Shown here in pieces: positions 25,801 to 35,244 of a stretch of DNA of 64,000 nucleotides. Every line of letters starts with the position of its first letter. Position 1 is the first letter of the stretch. The stretch lies in assembly GCA_947476295.1 (NCBI GenBank), contig CANJQC010000007.1:1-64000 (forward strand), in the 5' to 3' direction. Source of the DNA: Planctomycetaceae bacterium. GTDB taxonomy: Bacteria > Planctomycetota > Planctomycetia > Planctomycetales > Planctomycetaceae. The notes under the pieces were generated by a model. It had not been told where the DNA came from. It saw nothing but the letters and a program-made list of their open reading frames with translations, and did not search any database. The position numbers were made by a program, and so were the translations under genes.

Positions 25801-27712
25801 ACCATCATTCGCAGCCCCAGGGACCGTTGGAGGCGCTGGTTTCCGAGCTGGTGCATTGCCTGTCATTCTGCTGGCCACAGACATTGGATTTGCCTACCAG
25901 CCAAAGGGTGAAATGTCCATTACCGGCGTTAACGGGCTTTCACTCCCTGTCAGTGCATTGACAGGAACGTCTCGTCCATCAACGCCCTTCAATGCAGGAG
26001 CCGGGCTCCAGGAAACCATCACCGGGCTGAATGCCTTGGGCGCACTGGTGATTGGGTTGGGAACAAATACGCAGACAAATATTGATCCGCGACAGGGCTT
26101 GGAAGCGATCTCAAAGCTGACGGGCGCCACGAATCAGTCGATGGTGGACATTCCAAATGGAACTCCCAATCCGATCAAGCCTAACGAGCCGCTGTACTTC
26201 CAGATCTCCTCGGGATTTGCAAACAGTGTCGCAACTGGCATTCAAAACGCCATTCAGAACGCCGTGACCAATGTGGCCGTGAACATGACGGTTCAATCTT
26301 CCGATCCCCGAGTGAAGATCACCAACTACACAGGAACGAGAACTGGCCTCATTGCAGGACAAACCGGCACTTTTGATATTGAGTTCGTCGGTGATGGGAT
26401 TCCGCACCGTTTTGATCTGCAATTTGTCCGCGAGGGAACGAGCGTCGTTCTGGGTTCAATTCCGGTTGTCCTTGGCACGCCAATCCCGGGTAACGGCTAT
26501 CATTTCGATGACCTTGCTGAAGGAGAGATCGAGCGTGAGGATCACTTTGGTGATACTGCATCAGTCCCGAACGTGGCTCCAAGTTTTGTCAAAGGTGCGA
26601 ACCAGCTTCTTGCCGAGGATTCCGGAACACAGACCGTGACTGGCTGGGCGACAAACATTTCTCCCGGCTCGCTAGGCGAGTCCGGCCAGGTCGTTGACTT
26701 CATCGTGACTAGCGACAACCCAGGACTCTTCAGTACGTCACCGCAGATTTCACCCGACGGGACATTGACGTTCACTTCAGCGTTGAATGCTTCGGGAATT
26801 GCCGTCGTGACCGTGACTCTGCATGATGACGGTGGCACTTCGGACGGTGGCATCGACACCAGCAGCCCGCAAGAGTTCACGATTACCGTGACGCCGGTCA
26901 ACGATACTCCCACGGACATCAGCCTGAGCAACAGCAGCGTTGCTGAGAATGCGGGCGCCGGTGCTTTGGTGGGGACTCTGTCCGGCACCGATCCGGATGC
27001 CGGTGACTCGTTGAGCTTCAGCTTGCCATCCGGATTGGGCGACAATTCAGCCTTCACAATTTCCGGCACGACGCTCCGTGCCAATGCGTCGTTCAACTTT
27101 GAAACGAAGTCGAGCTATTCGATTACTGTCCGAGTCACCGACACAGGGGACAAGACATTTGACAAAGTGTTCACGATTTCAGTGACAAACGTGACAGAAC
27201 TCAATGGGATCGATGTGCAGAACGGACAGACTCAACGTTCATATTTGAACGCTCTGGATGTCGTGTTTGATCAATCCGGCGGACTGATGGACCTGATCAA
27301 CAACGGTCGGCTGCAGCTCACCAGGTTTGATCTGAACGGGCTGAACGGATCACCACCTATGAGTCTGCCTCCTCGCACGGTCGTGGGTAATAACATTCGT
27401 TTCGACTTCGGACCTCAGGGCATCGGTGGTAACCGGAATACGAATGCCGGTGACGGTTATTACGAGCTGGGCGTCGACATGGACGGGAATGGTTCGTTCG
27501 AATCGAAAAAGTACTTCCATCGCCTGCTGGGCGACGTGAATGGTGATGGCGTTGTAAGCTCCAGCGACAAGATTCAGGTACTTTTGGCTTCGGGCAGTTC
27601 CTCGGCAGAATCTGATGTCAACGGAGACGGACTGGTCAACATCTTGGATACGTCGCTGGTCAGTCGTGCCGTGGGGAGAAAATTGAAGGGCGGGCTATTC
27701 CGTGACGATTAA
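22811..27712 (+). CDS. giant surface protein: SdrD-B repeats, VWA, cadherin-like, dockerin
   Basis: The protein has 1633 aa from ATG 22811 (AAGAAAG upstream; the frame is open to 22763). The N-terminus carries the planctomycete export-type motif FLEPRIVLSA. Seven SdrD-B-like repeats follow (about residues 45-830), each with a start such as IRGTVWNDLNRDGVR and an Asp/Asn-rich calcium-type loop like FLDLNRN. A von Willebrand A domain (about 850-1080) has the MIDAS motif DDTGS near residue 861. A cadherin-like domain begins at about 1362. A dockerin-like pair of EF-hand loops closes the protein (DVNGDGVVSSSD, DVNGDGLVN). It is a calcium-dependent adhesin or surface-scaffold protein. The partner carrying a cohesin is not in this window. 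Confidence 0.92.
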   Translation: MNLFLSGLRSVAGLSTPQRRSKVLRSRTARTGGEFLEPRIVLSAVVGNVYDDADASGDKTGGDNELGGWTVFLDLDNSGTLNNKPDGTPEPSVETDPITGEYTFNAVSPGLYRVSEIVQAGWTPTAPASQYVTVADSDSKADFFNFAGGDIVGTVWNDINQDRIRDVDPGTGAFTDPGLAGWTVFLDLNPHGGGGTNGIIDLGEPVTVTDEFGQYSFSDLPAGSYEVTEILPDGWVTDVDTKQTVEVVALGTATQDFINFSLSNGSIRGTVWNDMNVDGIRQIDPSTGAFTEPGLADWTIFLDVTNFGILDPGEIFTLTDADGNYGFVSLPEGSYEVTEVLPPGWNVAPTPADVPWEYGTRQTVEVFAGENSTALDFANFTILNGSIRGTVWNDLNRDGVRNTSLSGAFTDPGLAVWTVYLDLNRNSVFDAAEPTALTDVDGSYVFADLQVGDYDVIEILPSGWETAPTFGDNQTVTVFSGAESLASDFANFELASAVVGSVSGIVWNDLNGNGLFEGTEPGLEGWTLFVDLDSDGVLNGAEPQATTGTDGSYSILGVAPGTISIVEVVKSGWHVTAPLTEKRSLTLRNGENAAGINYGNQQLRDSAIRGVVFADTNKDGLRSASERGLAGITVYLDLNNNDSPDPSEPQMKTSEDLYYTPTVDEAGTYSFTHLGTGTYTVRQVLPAVLSSTPPTQFEHTVSIIAAEDRAGVDFADVYRPNEIHGVKFNDANSDHVKGPGEAGINGTTIFIDLNRNNLLDAGEPTTVTHNVDGIDGVYVFTGLTPGAYVVREVATPGYGQTYPTTTGGILLPAGVSNPAQGNVSPVIIEKSLAAGEKYRTTVSLTLPNTGALTNAVDVFLLFDDTGSFVNNSPIIRGAFPTIISDLQSSLPGIDLGFGVGRFEEYANFAYEYSTGRPFVLNQPIVAASTAGYMTAIDAALNRTTPGYGGDGPETDIEALYQLVTGLGFDGNNNGSVMDSGAAGLASTQLSPGNSGDVPSFAAPGTVGGAGFRAGALPVILLATDIGFAYQPKGEMSITGVNGLSLPVSALTGTSRPSTPFNAGAGLQETITGLNALGALVIGLGTNTQTNIDPRQGLEAISKLTGATNQSMVDIPNGTPNPIKPNEPLYFQISSGFANSVATGIQNAIQNAVTNVAVNMTVQSSDPRVKITNYTGTRTGLIAGQTGTFDIEFVGDGIPHRFDLQFVREGTSVVLGSIPVVLGTPIPGNGYHFDDLAEGEIEREDHFGDTASVPNVAPSFVKGANQLLAEDSGTQTVTGWATNISPGSLGESGQVVDFIVTSDNPGLFSTSPQISPDGTLTFTSALNASGIAVVTVTLHDDGGTSDGGIDTSSPQEFTITVTPVNDTPTDISLSNSSVAENAGAGALVGTLSGTDPDAGDSLSFSLPSGLGDNSAFTISGTTLRANASFNFETKSSYSITVRVTDTGDKTFDKVFTISVTNVTELNGIDVQNGQTQRSYLNALDVVFDQSGGLMDLINNGRLQLTRFDLNGLNGSPPMSLPPRTVVGNNIRFDFGPQGIGGNRNTNAGDGYYELGVDMDGNGSFESKKYFHRLLGDVNGDGVVSSSDKIQVLLASGSSSAESDVNGDGLVNILDTSLVSRAVGRKLKGGLFRDD

Positions 27713-27880
27713 TCAGCGGGCTGGTTCACTGCGTCGTGTCTCACCTAGTTCGCCTGAGACGACGGATGGACTCAAAACACACAGATCCCGTTTTTTTGAT
27801 TTGTGATAACCAGGGAGGGGCACTTAATTGACGTCATATCAAGTTTCGTATTCTCTTCTGTTTTTAAAGGCAGTTTCCTC

Positions 27881-28585
27881 ATGAAGACCCGTCTTGTTCT
27901 CTTGTGTGCGATACTATTGTCCGCCGATATCGGCAGTTCGGTCGCTTCGGCCGGGATGGTGCTTTCCTTTGCTACGTCCAGCCCGGCGCCGTTGCTGGCC
28001 GGATCGTCAGGGACGATCGATGTCCTGATTGAAAGTGACGCATCTGACATGCTTGATTTCTTTCAGGTGGATGTGACACTCACGCCCGTTAGTTTTTCAC
28101 CGGCTGGTGGTGTGCAGTTTGCTGCGACACAATCGGACGCACAGCTGACTGAACCGGGTTACGTATTTTTCGGGAACAGTTTGTCTGAGAAAACCTTAAC
28201 ATCTGTGGGGACAGTCACTGCGGGAGTCCAGTTCTCGGCATTTGACGCCACGGACGATGGATCAGGTCCGCCACCGTTGTCGGGTTCCCCAAACCCTGTG
28301 ACGTTGTTGCCGAGTACTACCTATTTGCTGTTTCGGCTGGATCTGGTTGCGTTTGCTGCCGGGACCTATGAAATTGATGTGGTGGTAGATCCGGGGATTA
28401 CGGGCTTTTTCGATGTAGACTACAACGAGATTCTTTCTTCCAGTAATAAAGGCACGATCACAGTGGCAGGTGCTGCCGCAGTTCCGGAACCCTCAAGCGC
28501 GATAATTCTGGGGCTGGCGTGTGCGCTCGGAGTGTTTTGGCGTCGTACCTCAAAGAAGCAAACTTCCGCGAAGTCACATCAATGA
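27881..28585 (+). CDS. PEP-CTERM sorting-domain protein
   Basis: The 234-aa protein starts at ATG 27881 (AAAGGCAG upstream; the longer frame to 27803 is unsupported). The signal peptide is MKTRLVLLCAILLSADIGSSVASA. The central region resembles a cohesin-like or secreted beta-domain (SSGTIDVLIESDASDMLDFFQVDVTL). The C-terminus is a classic PEP-CTERM tail: VPEPSS, a hydrophobic helix (AIILGLACALGVFW) and RRTSKK. An exosortase should cut and anchor or release it. It follows the dockerin-bearing giant protein by 170 bases, so the two may interact at the surface. Confidence 0.9.
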   Translation: MKTRLVLLCAILLSADIGSSVASAGMVLSFATSSPAPLLAGSSGTIDVLIESDASDMLDFFQVDVTLTPVSFSPAGGVQFAATQSDAQLTEPGYVFFGNSLSEKTLTSVGTVTAGVQFSAFDATDDGSGPPPLSGSPNPVTLLPSTTYLLFRLDLVAFAAGTYEIDVVVDPGITGFFDVDYNEILSSSNKGTITVAGAAAVPEPSSAIILGLACALGVFWRRTSKKQTSAKSHQ

Positions 28586-29088
28586 ACCTTGCAGACCGGA
28601 GATTCGGTTATCCGATCGCGTCTCCGGTTCGTACGGTCCTGCTCGGATCGCAAGTACTGTTGTTGGCGGGCACGTTCCCGAAATTGCATTAGGCGGTTCC
28701 GGAGAGTGCCAGCGGCCGTCGTCACCGGAGGTGCCAACTTAACGCAAATTGAAACTACCATCGCAACATCGGGCAACTCAGTCGTCGTCGCATTCAATGG
28801 CTCCGGGTCCAAAAACGGAGCCGGCGACGACCGGCTTGGCCGCAGGTACTTACAAGCGGGTCTTCACGATCATCGGCGACCCACTGGAACACTCCCTGAT
28901 TTTTGACGTACGATAGATCATGCAGGCAGGTACCAAGCGCTCCATGGACTTTGACGGAAATGGTTTCCCTGACTCCTAGCAAATGATACGGATGTGGACG
29001 GCCCCGTTTGCTGTCTGCCGCTCTTCGCGGGTTCCGAGGCACTTGCGGAATCAATCAGGTCCACGGGGCGGGAGGTTGTAAGGCAGCC
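28586..29088. other. gap with degraded coding remnants
   Basis: No intact gene is seen. Two adjacent frames around 28725-28918 read GGANLTQIETTIATSGNSVVVAFNGSGS and then TGLAAGTYKRVFTIIGDP before a stop, as expected of a frameshifted secreted beta-protein. Further on, 28943-28980 reads MDFDGNGFPDS, like a calcium-binding loop. These may be decayed paralogues of the neighbouring surface genes. Confidence 0.3.
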
Positions 29089-30264
29089 TCAGCGCGACAT
29101 GATCCACGCCTCGTTGAACCGCACATGTTTGATGGTCTTGCCCTCGAAGTTTTTCTTGTCCTCGTACGTGTAGGTGCAATGGATACTTCCATCGGTCGTC
29201 TGGATGAGTGTGGGATAGCCCCCGTTGCCCATTTCCGGCTCCATGTTCTCCAGGGGCCGCTTAACTTTCCATGTTTTGCCTTCGTCCTCGGACAAGTACA
29301 AGGTCAGAACGTGGCGACCGCGCGGTACGTCATTGACTGCCAGAATCCAGTTTCCGCTCTTCAGCCTGAGTGCAGCCACACTGGATCCGGAGTTTGCGAT
29401 ATCGATAGGGTCTTCAGTCCAAGTCATGCCTGCGTCACTTGACTCCGCCCGGCGCACCACCGGCGAATCTCGCATGAAAGCCACAAGGTTGCCGTTCTTC
29501 TTCCGCACAACGGAGGGCTGAATTCCTGGCTGGGCCAAAGGCTGGCTGAATTCCCACGTCTGCCCGGCATCTTCGGTGAAGGCGAACATGGAGCAATCAA
29601 ATGTATCAGAGTAAAGGCCGAGCATCATACGCTTGTCTGTCAGCATGATCGGAGGCTGGCGAGGCATCCAGCCCAGTCGCTGGAAGAGCTTGTCGTTAAA
29701 CGTCTCTCGGCGTTCCTCAATTCCGGAGAGGTATTTGGCTTTTCGTTCTTCAGTGATTTCAGTAGACGCCTTGATCTGTTCGATCCGACTCTCCAGATTC
29801 TTTGCGAATACGGTTTCCGCATCCTTCGGCCGGCAGAAGATCGCATCCTGCCAGGTCCAGACTGGCGGTCCGTCGCCCTCATAGTTTGTGGAGTAGCGGT
29901 ATTTCAGAAAGTAGCTTCGAACAAGATTGTCGATTGAAGAAATCCAGAAAAGCCATAAACGTCCGTCGGGATCGATAAAGAGCGTACAGTTCTGGTCTGG
30001 CAAATTCTGGTTGTCAGCCATGATGAAGGGCGCGGACCAAGAAGTCTCACCCTTGTTCTTCCTCGCCCCGCTGATGACCAGGGTGTCGTCCGTGCGTTCT
30101 CCCTTGCCATGAAACCAGCAGGCAATCAGGTCGCCGCCGGCCGTCTCAACAATGCTGGAGGAATGGTTATGAAATGCTTCCGGCGGAAACAGGAACTCCG
30201 CTTCGTATAACGGCGCTTCCGGCGCGCCCAGCATGGCCAGTGACACGATCGTTGCCAAGAACAT
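29089..30264 (-). CDS. exported sialidase-like BNR-repeat protein
   Basis: The 391-aa protein is preceded by GAAGGAG. A short signal peptide (MFLATIVSLAMLGAPEA) is followed by a six-bladed propeller typical of exo-alpha-sialidase family proteins. Asp-box motifs are visible: TEDAGQTWEF, SSDAGMTWTED and LSEDEGKTWKV, plus an N-terminal SSSIVETAGGDLIACWFHG segment like the Arg-containing first blade. Planctomycetes carry many such proteins, and true sialidase activity is shown for few. It could act on other glycosides. It is transcribed away from the PEP-CTERM gene. Confidence 0.88.
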   Translation of the reverse strand: MFLATIVSLAMLGAPEAPLYEAEFLFPPEAFHNHSSSIVETAGGDLIACWFHGKGERTDDTLVISGARKNKGETSWSAPFIMADNQNLPDQNCTLFIDPDGRLWLFWISSIDNLVRSYFLKYRYSTNYEGDGPPVWTWQDAIFCRPKDAETVFAKNLESRIEQIKASTEITEERKAKYLSGIEERRETFNDKLFQRLGWMPRQPPIMLTDKRMMLGLYSDTFDCSMFAFTEDAGQTWEFSQPLAQPGIQPSVVRKKNGNLVAFMRDSPVVRRAESSDAGMTWTEDPIDIANSGSSVAALRLKSGNWILAVNDVPRGRHVLTLYLSEDEGKTWKVKRPLENMEPEMGNGGYPTLIQTTDGSIHCTYTYEDKKNFEGKTIKHVRFNEAWIMSR

Positions 30265-30490
30265 GTTCGTTCTCCTTCAATGTCATTTCAGTCACTACGC
30301 CAAGCATATCCTTCAACAGGAAGAGTAAGTGCGTATTAGAAAAGTGGAATGTAGTTTAACCCCGGGCCGATTTCTATGGTGGGACTTCATGGATCCTGCT
30401 TTTTGTACTGGACATGTGCAGTCAGTGTTTGCGCGTAGCGGCACGTTCACGAATGAAGCGTCGAGCGAGGGTTTTACAGTGGCGACCAGC

Positions 30491-31471
30491 TTACCGCATC
30501 GTTGTTTCTCGTACTTCCTTCGCGAGAATTCCTCGGTCAATGCCCTGCCAGGGGCGGATGTCGATCTGGTATGGGCCGTGAGCATCGTCGAACCCGCCGT
30601 AGTCTCGCTGGTATTCACTCAGTCGCTGAAGTTTCTGAGCGACCGCCAGCTCGCCGGGATGTTGCGAATTCGGACCACGGCCCCAGAGGATTTCTGAGCC
30701 GCCCTGGGTTCGCAGTTCATATTCCAGTTCGTCAGCGTCTTCGATCAATGCGACTCGACGCGGCATCAGAATGGCAGCAAGTTTCAATTCGGCCCACCAC
30801 GAGTCTTTACCTTGGCGCTTCGCATTCAGAGTTGCAGCAAGTTCCGCCGCGCCAGTGACCGCCGGGTCGCCCCAGGATTCGCCCAGCTTTCCCATCGGCA
30901 CACTCGCCACACGTTCGATGACCGGATAGCGTTCGATATCGGCGTCAGAAAAATCTCTGGCTGGCAGCAGGATGCCGTGGCGATCGATCGGATAATAACC
31001 ATCAACTCCTTTGACCATCGCCACTGGTTCTCGATAAACGACATCCACATGAATTCTGGCCGGGTAAGTCTTCCGGACGCTGCGAACTTCTTGAACCCAC
31101 GGGTGAGTGTAAAACGCTGCGGCAATACGTTCACTCAGAGTCGAATCCAGCAATGATTGATTTTCTTCCAAACCAGCGCGAACAAACACCTGCTGCGCAA
31201 GATCCGGTGGAATCCAGTGCGGTGTTGTTGAGATAGAAAGCTGTTCCGACCCGATTCGATATTCCGGACGGTCATTCAGCTTCGGCATCCTGCGTGCCAG
31301 TACAGGAATCAGGACAATCGTCATCGCCACAGCCGCCGTGATCATCAACTGGCGCGGTCGAAAGAACCAGGACGCCGCCTGCGACCTCACAACCGGCGGT
31401 GTCGGCGGTGCTGGCGCTGCGGCTGCAGCCTTTGACGTTTTCTTCCTGCCTGTTCCAGAGCCCTTCGCCAT
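30491..31471 (-). CDS. FtsQ/DivIB-like membrane protein
   Basis: The 326-aa protein has a cytoplasmic Lys/Ala/Pro-rich tail (1-40), one transmembrane segment (about 42-60, LMITAAVAMTIVLIPVLA), a POTRA-like region (IPPDLAQQVFVRAGLEENQSLLD...), and then HPWVQEVRSVRKTYPARIHVDVVYREPVAMV, which matches FtsQ proteins closely in pattern, followed by GYYPIDRHGILLP. FtsQ links early and late division proteins in the periplasm. Most planctomycetes lack FtsZ, so this protein may serve another envelope or budding function. No dcw-cluster neighbours are present. Confidence 0.75.
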   Translation of the reverse strand: MAKGSGTGRKKTSKAAAAAPAPPTPPVVRSQAASWFFRPRQLMITAAVAMTIVLIPVLARRMPKLNDRPEYRIGSEQLSISTTPHWIPPDLAQQVFVRAGLEENQSLLDSTLSERIAAAFYTHPWVQEVRSVRKTYPARIHVDVVYREPVAMVKGVDGYYPIDRHGILLPARDFSDADIERYPVIERVASVPMGKLGESWGDPAVTGAAELAATLNAKRQGKDSWWAELKLAAILMPRRVALIEDADELEYELRTQGGSEILWGRGPNSQHPGELAVAQKLQRLSEYQRDYGGFDDAHGPYQIDIRPWQGIDRGILAKEVRETTMR

Positions 31472-31905
31472 TGGGAGTTAAATCCGTCTAGAGTCATAAA
31501 ATCAGAGTTTTCTGAAACATATCGCATAAACAAGAGCACGGGATTGGTTGCCCGGAGATTCAGTCGTTCGCCGCAGATCTTATCGTGGACTCTGCCGGGT
31601 CGGGAACTTTGTCAAACTCTGACGACCATTCCGATTGCACTCGACGAGCCGGGTGCCGTCAGGCTCCGGATCAGATTCACCCGCGGAATACGCCCTTAAC
31701 ACTCAGCAAATTGCTCCCAAAGCACAGCCCATATAGAATCCCATTGATTCGGAAGGTTTGATCAAGTTGGGCACCGACCCCAACGTCGCGATCTCGTGTC
31801 TTCTGTGAGACCTGACGTCTACCAGTTGACCCATGTCGCCTGGTCAGGTCCAATTCGCGCCGGAAGTGCCTGCGTTTTGCTCTTGTCGATCGGAACTGTC
31901 CCGAA
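31472..31905. other. intergenic leader of metG with an inverted repeat
   Basis: This 434-base gap between divergent genes has no supported ORF. GACCTGAC (31809-31816) and GTCAGGTC (31843-31850) form an 8-bp stem, with an alternative ACCAG/CTGGT pairing inside, 56 bases before metG. It might be a leader hairpin. No T-box signature is visible. Confidence 0.35.
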
Positions 31906-34002
31906 ATGTCTCGTCAGATTCTTGTGACCGCTGCGTTGCCATACGCCAACGGACATATTCATATTGGTCATCTTGTGGAATACATCCAGACGGACATCTG
32001 GGTGCGTTTTCAGAAGCTGCGCGGCCATCGGTGTATTTTTGTCTGTGCTGACGATACGCACGGCACGGCCATCATGATTCGTGCCCGCCGCGAAGGCCGT
32101 TCGGAAGAAGCCGTCATCGCCGATATGCGTGAGGCTCACATTCGCGACTTCGCCAGCTTTCAGATCGAATTCGACAACTACGGAAGCACTAACAGTCCGG
32201 AAAACCGCGAGCTGTGCAATCAGATTTGGGCTTCGATCCGCAACGCCGGGCTTGTCAAAACAAAAGACGTCGCACAACTTTACGATCCCGTCGCTGGGAC
32301 GTTTCTGGCCGACCGTTTTGTCCGCGGAACATGTCCGAAATGCGGAGCCGATGACCAGCCCGGCGATAACTGCAGTGTCTGCGGAGCTGCTTACACACCG
32401 GCGGATTTGAAGAACCCGAAGAGCACGCTGTCAGGGGCGGTGCCGGAAATCAGAACGGCCGAGCATCTGTTTATCGAACTGGAACGGTTGCACGATTTTT
32501 TGAATGAGTGGACTCAGGACGGCACGCATCTGCAATCGGAAGTCGCCAATTATCTCAAGGGTCACTTTCTGGGCGAGCCCTTGCGCGACTGGGACGTCTC
32601 ACGGCCTGCTCCGTATTTTGGGTTTGAAATCTCCGACACACCTGGTCACTACTGGTACGTGTGGTTTGATGCACCGATTGGTTATATGGCATCCACGCAG
32701 GAATGGTGTCATCGGAACAACGAACACCTGAACGACTGGTGGCGAAGCGATTCAAAGGCTGAGATTCATCATTTCATCGGGAAGGACATCACATATTTTC
32801 ACACGCTGTTTTGGCCAGGCATGCTGAAGTCTGCAGGCTGTAACCTGCCGAAGAAAGTTCACATCCACGGATTCCTCACGGTGGGTGGCGAGAAAATGTC
32901 GAAGTCCAAAGGCACGTTTGTCATGGGCTCAACGTATCTCAATCACCTGCCGCCCGGGGCGTTGCGATATTATTATGCCAGCAAACTTGGCACGGGTCTG
33001 GATGACATCGACTTGAATCTTGACGAGTTCGTCTCGCGGTTCAACAGCGATCTTGTCGGCAAGGTTGTCAACCTGGCTTCGCGTTCGGCCGGTTTTCTCG
33101 CTGGTCAAGCACTCAGCGACCCATATCCCGATGACAGTGGTTTGTTTGCAGCCGCTGCGGACAAGGGCGAACAGATCGCCGCTTACTACGAGGACTGCAA
33201 TTACAACGCAGCGATGCGAGAGATTATGGCATTGGCGGACAAGGCCAATAAATTTGTCGATGACCGCCAGCCATGGGTGATTCGCAAAGATCCAGCGAAG
33301 GCAGACGAGCTGCGCGATGTGTGTACAATCACGCTCAATCTGTTCCGTCAGATCGTGACTTATCTCGCTCCGGTTCTGCCCGAGCTGGTGAAGCAGACCG
33401 AAGAACTTTTGAACCGTCCGATGACACGCTGGTCGGATTCTCAAATACCGCTGACGGGAACGCTCGTCAGTCCGTTTACCCACTTAATGAAACGTATTGA
33501 AACGAAACAGGTCGAATCGATGATTGAAGAGAGCAAAGAAGATATGGCCGCTGAACGCGGGGCCGCTGAACAGGCAACTGCACCGGAAACTCCCGAAACA
33601 CCAGCCGTAAACTTTCATGCCGCTGACCAATGGAAAGACGCCGGCGACGCGCTGGCCAATGAAGCGTTGGCTGGTGAATGCACGATCGATGATTTCGTGA
33701 AGATCGATTTGCGTGTGGCGCGTGTGATCGAAGCGAATCATGTTCAGGGTGCAAATAAGCTGCTGCAGTTGACGCTGTCACTGGGCGGCGGTGAGACTCG
33801 CAATGTGTTTGCGGGAATCAAGGCTGCGTATAAGCCGGAAGATCTGGTAGGACGTCTGGTGATTTGCGTTGCCAATTTGAAACCGCGTCAGATGAAGTTC
33901 GGTCTCAGTCAAGGTATGGTCTGTGCCAGCGGAAGTGGCGGGATGGAAGTGTTTCTGTTGTCTCCCGATACCGGTTCGGTGCCGGGGCAGCGTGTGCATT
34001 AA
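31906..34002 (+). CDS. metG: methionyl-tRNA synthetase
   Basis: MetG charges tRNA-Met with methionine. The 698-aa protein starts [22 protein letters not shown], containing the class I HIGH motif. A zinc-binding insertion is seen near residues 143-160 (CPKCG...CSVCG). KMSKS is intact near residue 330 ([10 protein letters not shown]). An anticodon-binding helical domain follows. The C-terminal ~110 residues are a tRNA-binding OB-fold ([19 protein letters not shown]), a common dimerisation domain in bacterial MetG. All catalytic motifs are intact, so the enzyme should be functional. Confidence 0.98.
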   Translation: MSRQILVTAALPYANGHIHIGHLVEYIQTDIWVRFQKLRGHRCIFVCADDTHGTAIMIRARREGRSEEAVIADMREAHIRDFASFQIEFDNYGSTNSPENRELCNQIWASIRNAGLVKTKDVAQLYDPVAGTFLADRFVRGTCPKCGADDQPGDNCSVCGAAYTPADLKNPKSTLSGAVPEIRTAEHLFIELERLHDFLNEWTQDGTHLQSEVANYLKGHFLGEPLRDWDVSRPAPYFGFEISDTPGHYWYVWFDAPIGYMASTQEWCHRNNEHLNDWWRSDSKAEIHHFIGKDITYFHTLFWPGMLKSAGCNLPKKVHIHGFLTVGGEKMSKSKGTFVMGSTYLNHLPPGALRYYYASKLGTGLDDIDLNLDEFVSRFNSDLVGKVVNLASRSAGFLAGQALSDPYPDDSGLFAAAADKGEQIAAYYEDCNYNAAMREIMALADKANKFVDDRQPWVIRKDPAKADELRDVCTITLNLFRQIVTYLAPVLPELVKQTEELLNRPMTRWSDSQIPLTGTLVSPFTHLMKRIETKQVESMIEESKEDMAAERGAAEQATAPETPETPAVNFHAADQWKDAGDALANEALAGECTIDDFVKIDLRVARVIEANHVQGANKLLQLTLSLGGGETRNVFAGIKAAYKPEDLVGRLVICVANLKPRQMKFGLSQGMVCASGSGGMEVFLLSPDTGSVPGQRVH

Positions 34003-34017
34003 GTTCGAAAAGCTGAC

Positions 34018-34042
34018 GTACGATGGACATTCATGTCCGTCG
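34018..34042. repeat. half copy of the GGACATTCATGTCC element
   Basis: GTACGATGGACATTCATGTCCGTCG lies between metG and the next gene and contains its first in-frame ATG (34033). The core GGACATTCATGTCC also occurs twice at 36452-36538 and once at 49805-49829. Confidence 0.75.
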
Positions 34043-34071
34043 CGCAGCACCTGGAAAGTATCGACTCCACA

Positions 34072-35244
34072 ATGTCATCTCCGCATCCTTCCCGAATGGG
34101 CCATCCGGCACCGTCGGTCACGGTTCCCAGCGCGCCGCCGATCTACCAATCGACAGCGTTTGATGTGCCGGACCTCGATGTTCTGGAAAAGATTCATTCG
34201 GGAGAACTTCACGGCGATATCTACACGCGCGACAGCAACCCGAACCATACGGCCCTTGCTGAATCCATCGCTGTGCTGGAAGAAACCGAAGCCGGGGCGG
34301 TGTTTGCTTCCGGTATGGGCGCACTGGGCAGCATTTTTCTGACGCTCGCGTCCGCAGGTGATCACGTCATCCTTGCCAAAGCCATCTACGGCAAGACGAT
34401 GCAGCTGGCTCACCGAATGCAGCGGCTTGGGATCAGCACTTCAACATTCGACGCCACAAGACCGGACGAATTGACTTCGCTGATCACGGAGAAAACGCGA
34501 TTCGTCCTTGTCGAAACAGTGTCGAATCCTCTTCTGGAAGTCTCGGATATCCGAGCGATCTCAAATCTGCTGCCTTCGAAGATTCCACTCGTCGTTGACA
34601 GCACGTTTACTACCCCCGAACTGATCAAACCCTGTCAGCTTGGTGCGTCCATCGTCATGCACAGCGCGTCGAAGTATATCAACGGCCACGGAGATGTGAT
34701 GCTTGGGCTGGCCGCTGGCTCCGCTGTACTCATGAAGCGATTGAACAGCACGGCCAGCGTCTTCGGACAGAATGCGAATCCGTTTGAATCCTGGTTGTGC
34801 CAGCGCGGATTAAAAACGTTGCCCCTGCGCATGACTCAGATCTGCCGTACGACACTGGAACTCGCGCGGTCAATCAGCGGACATCCTGGCGTACGACGTG
34901 TCTATCATCCGTCATTGTCGGATCATGTGTCGCATGAGATCGCTCAGCAGTTGTATCCTTTCGGGACTGGCGGCATCCTGTCAATCGAACTTGCAGGCAA
35001 CGGAGTCGAAGTCGTCAACGCATTTATGCGAGCGGCGGAATCCATTCCGTTTGCCCCGACACTGGCTGATGCGCGAACGACGCTGTCTCATCCAGCGACG
35101 ACGTCTCACCGCTTTATGTCGCCCGAAGCTCGAGCCGCCGTTGGTATCCATGATGAGCTGGTGAGACTATCCGTTGGCCTGGAATCATTCGAACAACTGC
35201 AGGCTGATTTGTCAGCGGCGCTGGATGTGATCGCGGGAATTTGA
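34072..35244 (+). CDS. Cys/Met-metabolism PLP enzyme (cystathionine gamma-synthase family)
   Basis: About 390 aa. The frame is open from ATG 34033, but that ATG lies in a dispersed repeat, so ATG 34072 is preferred. Family features are PPIYQSTAF, YTRDSNPNHTALAESIAVLE, SGMGALGS, DSTFTTPELIKPCQLGASIV, and the PLP-lysine motif SASKYINGHGD with Lys near residue 199. Members interconvert homocysteine, cystathionine and cysteine, or lyse methionine. The exact reaction cannot be told from these motifs. It follows metG by 30-70 bases in the same direction, which fits a methionine theme. Confidence 0.92.
   Translation: MSSPHPSRMGHPAPSVTVPSAPPIYQSTAFDVPDLDVLEKIHSGELHGDIYTRDSNPNHTALAESIAVLEETEAGAVFASGMGALGSIFLTLASAGDHVILAKAIYGKTMQLAHRMQRLGISTSTFDATRPDELTSLITEKTRFVLVETVSNPLLEVSDIRAISNLLPSKIPLVVDSTFTTPELIKPCQLGASIVMHSASKYINGHGDVMLGLAAGSAVLMKRLNSTASVFGQNANPFESWLCQRGLKTLPLRMTQICRTTLELARSISGHPGVRRVYHPSLSDHVSHEIAQQLYPFGTGGILSIELAGNGVEVVNAFMRAAESIPFAPTLADARTTLSHPATTSHRFMSPEARAAVGIHDELVRLSVGLESFEQLQADLSAALDVIAGI

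Noticed and set aside
28945-28980. MDFDGNGFPDS-like calcium loop as a separate gene
   Set aside because: It is only a dozen codons, with no start site or neighbours in frame. It is kept only as a possible decayed dockerin piece.
31809-31880. CTGGTCAGGTCC...CCGGAAG upstream of metG resembles the core of bacterial 4.5S SRP RNA
   Set aside because: An 8-base insert (AATTCGCG) splits the motif and the GGAAGCAG/ACCAGG pairing of true SRP RNA is absent.
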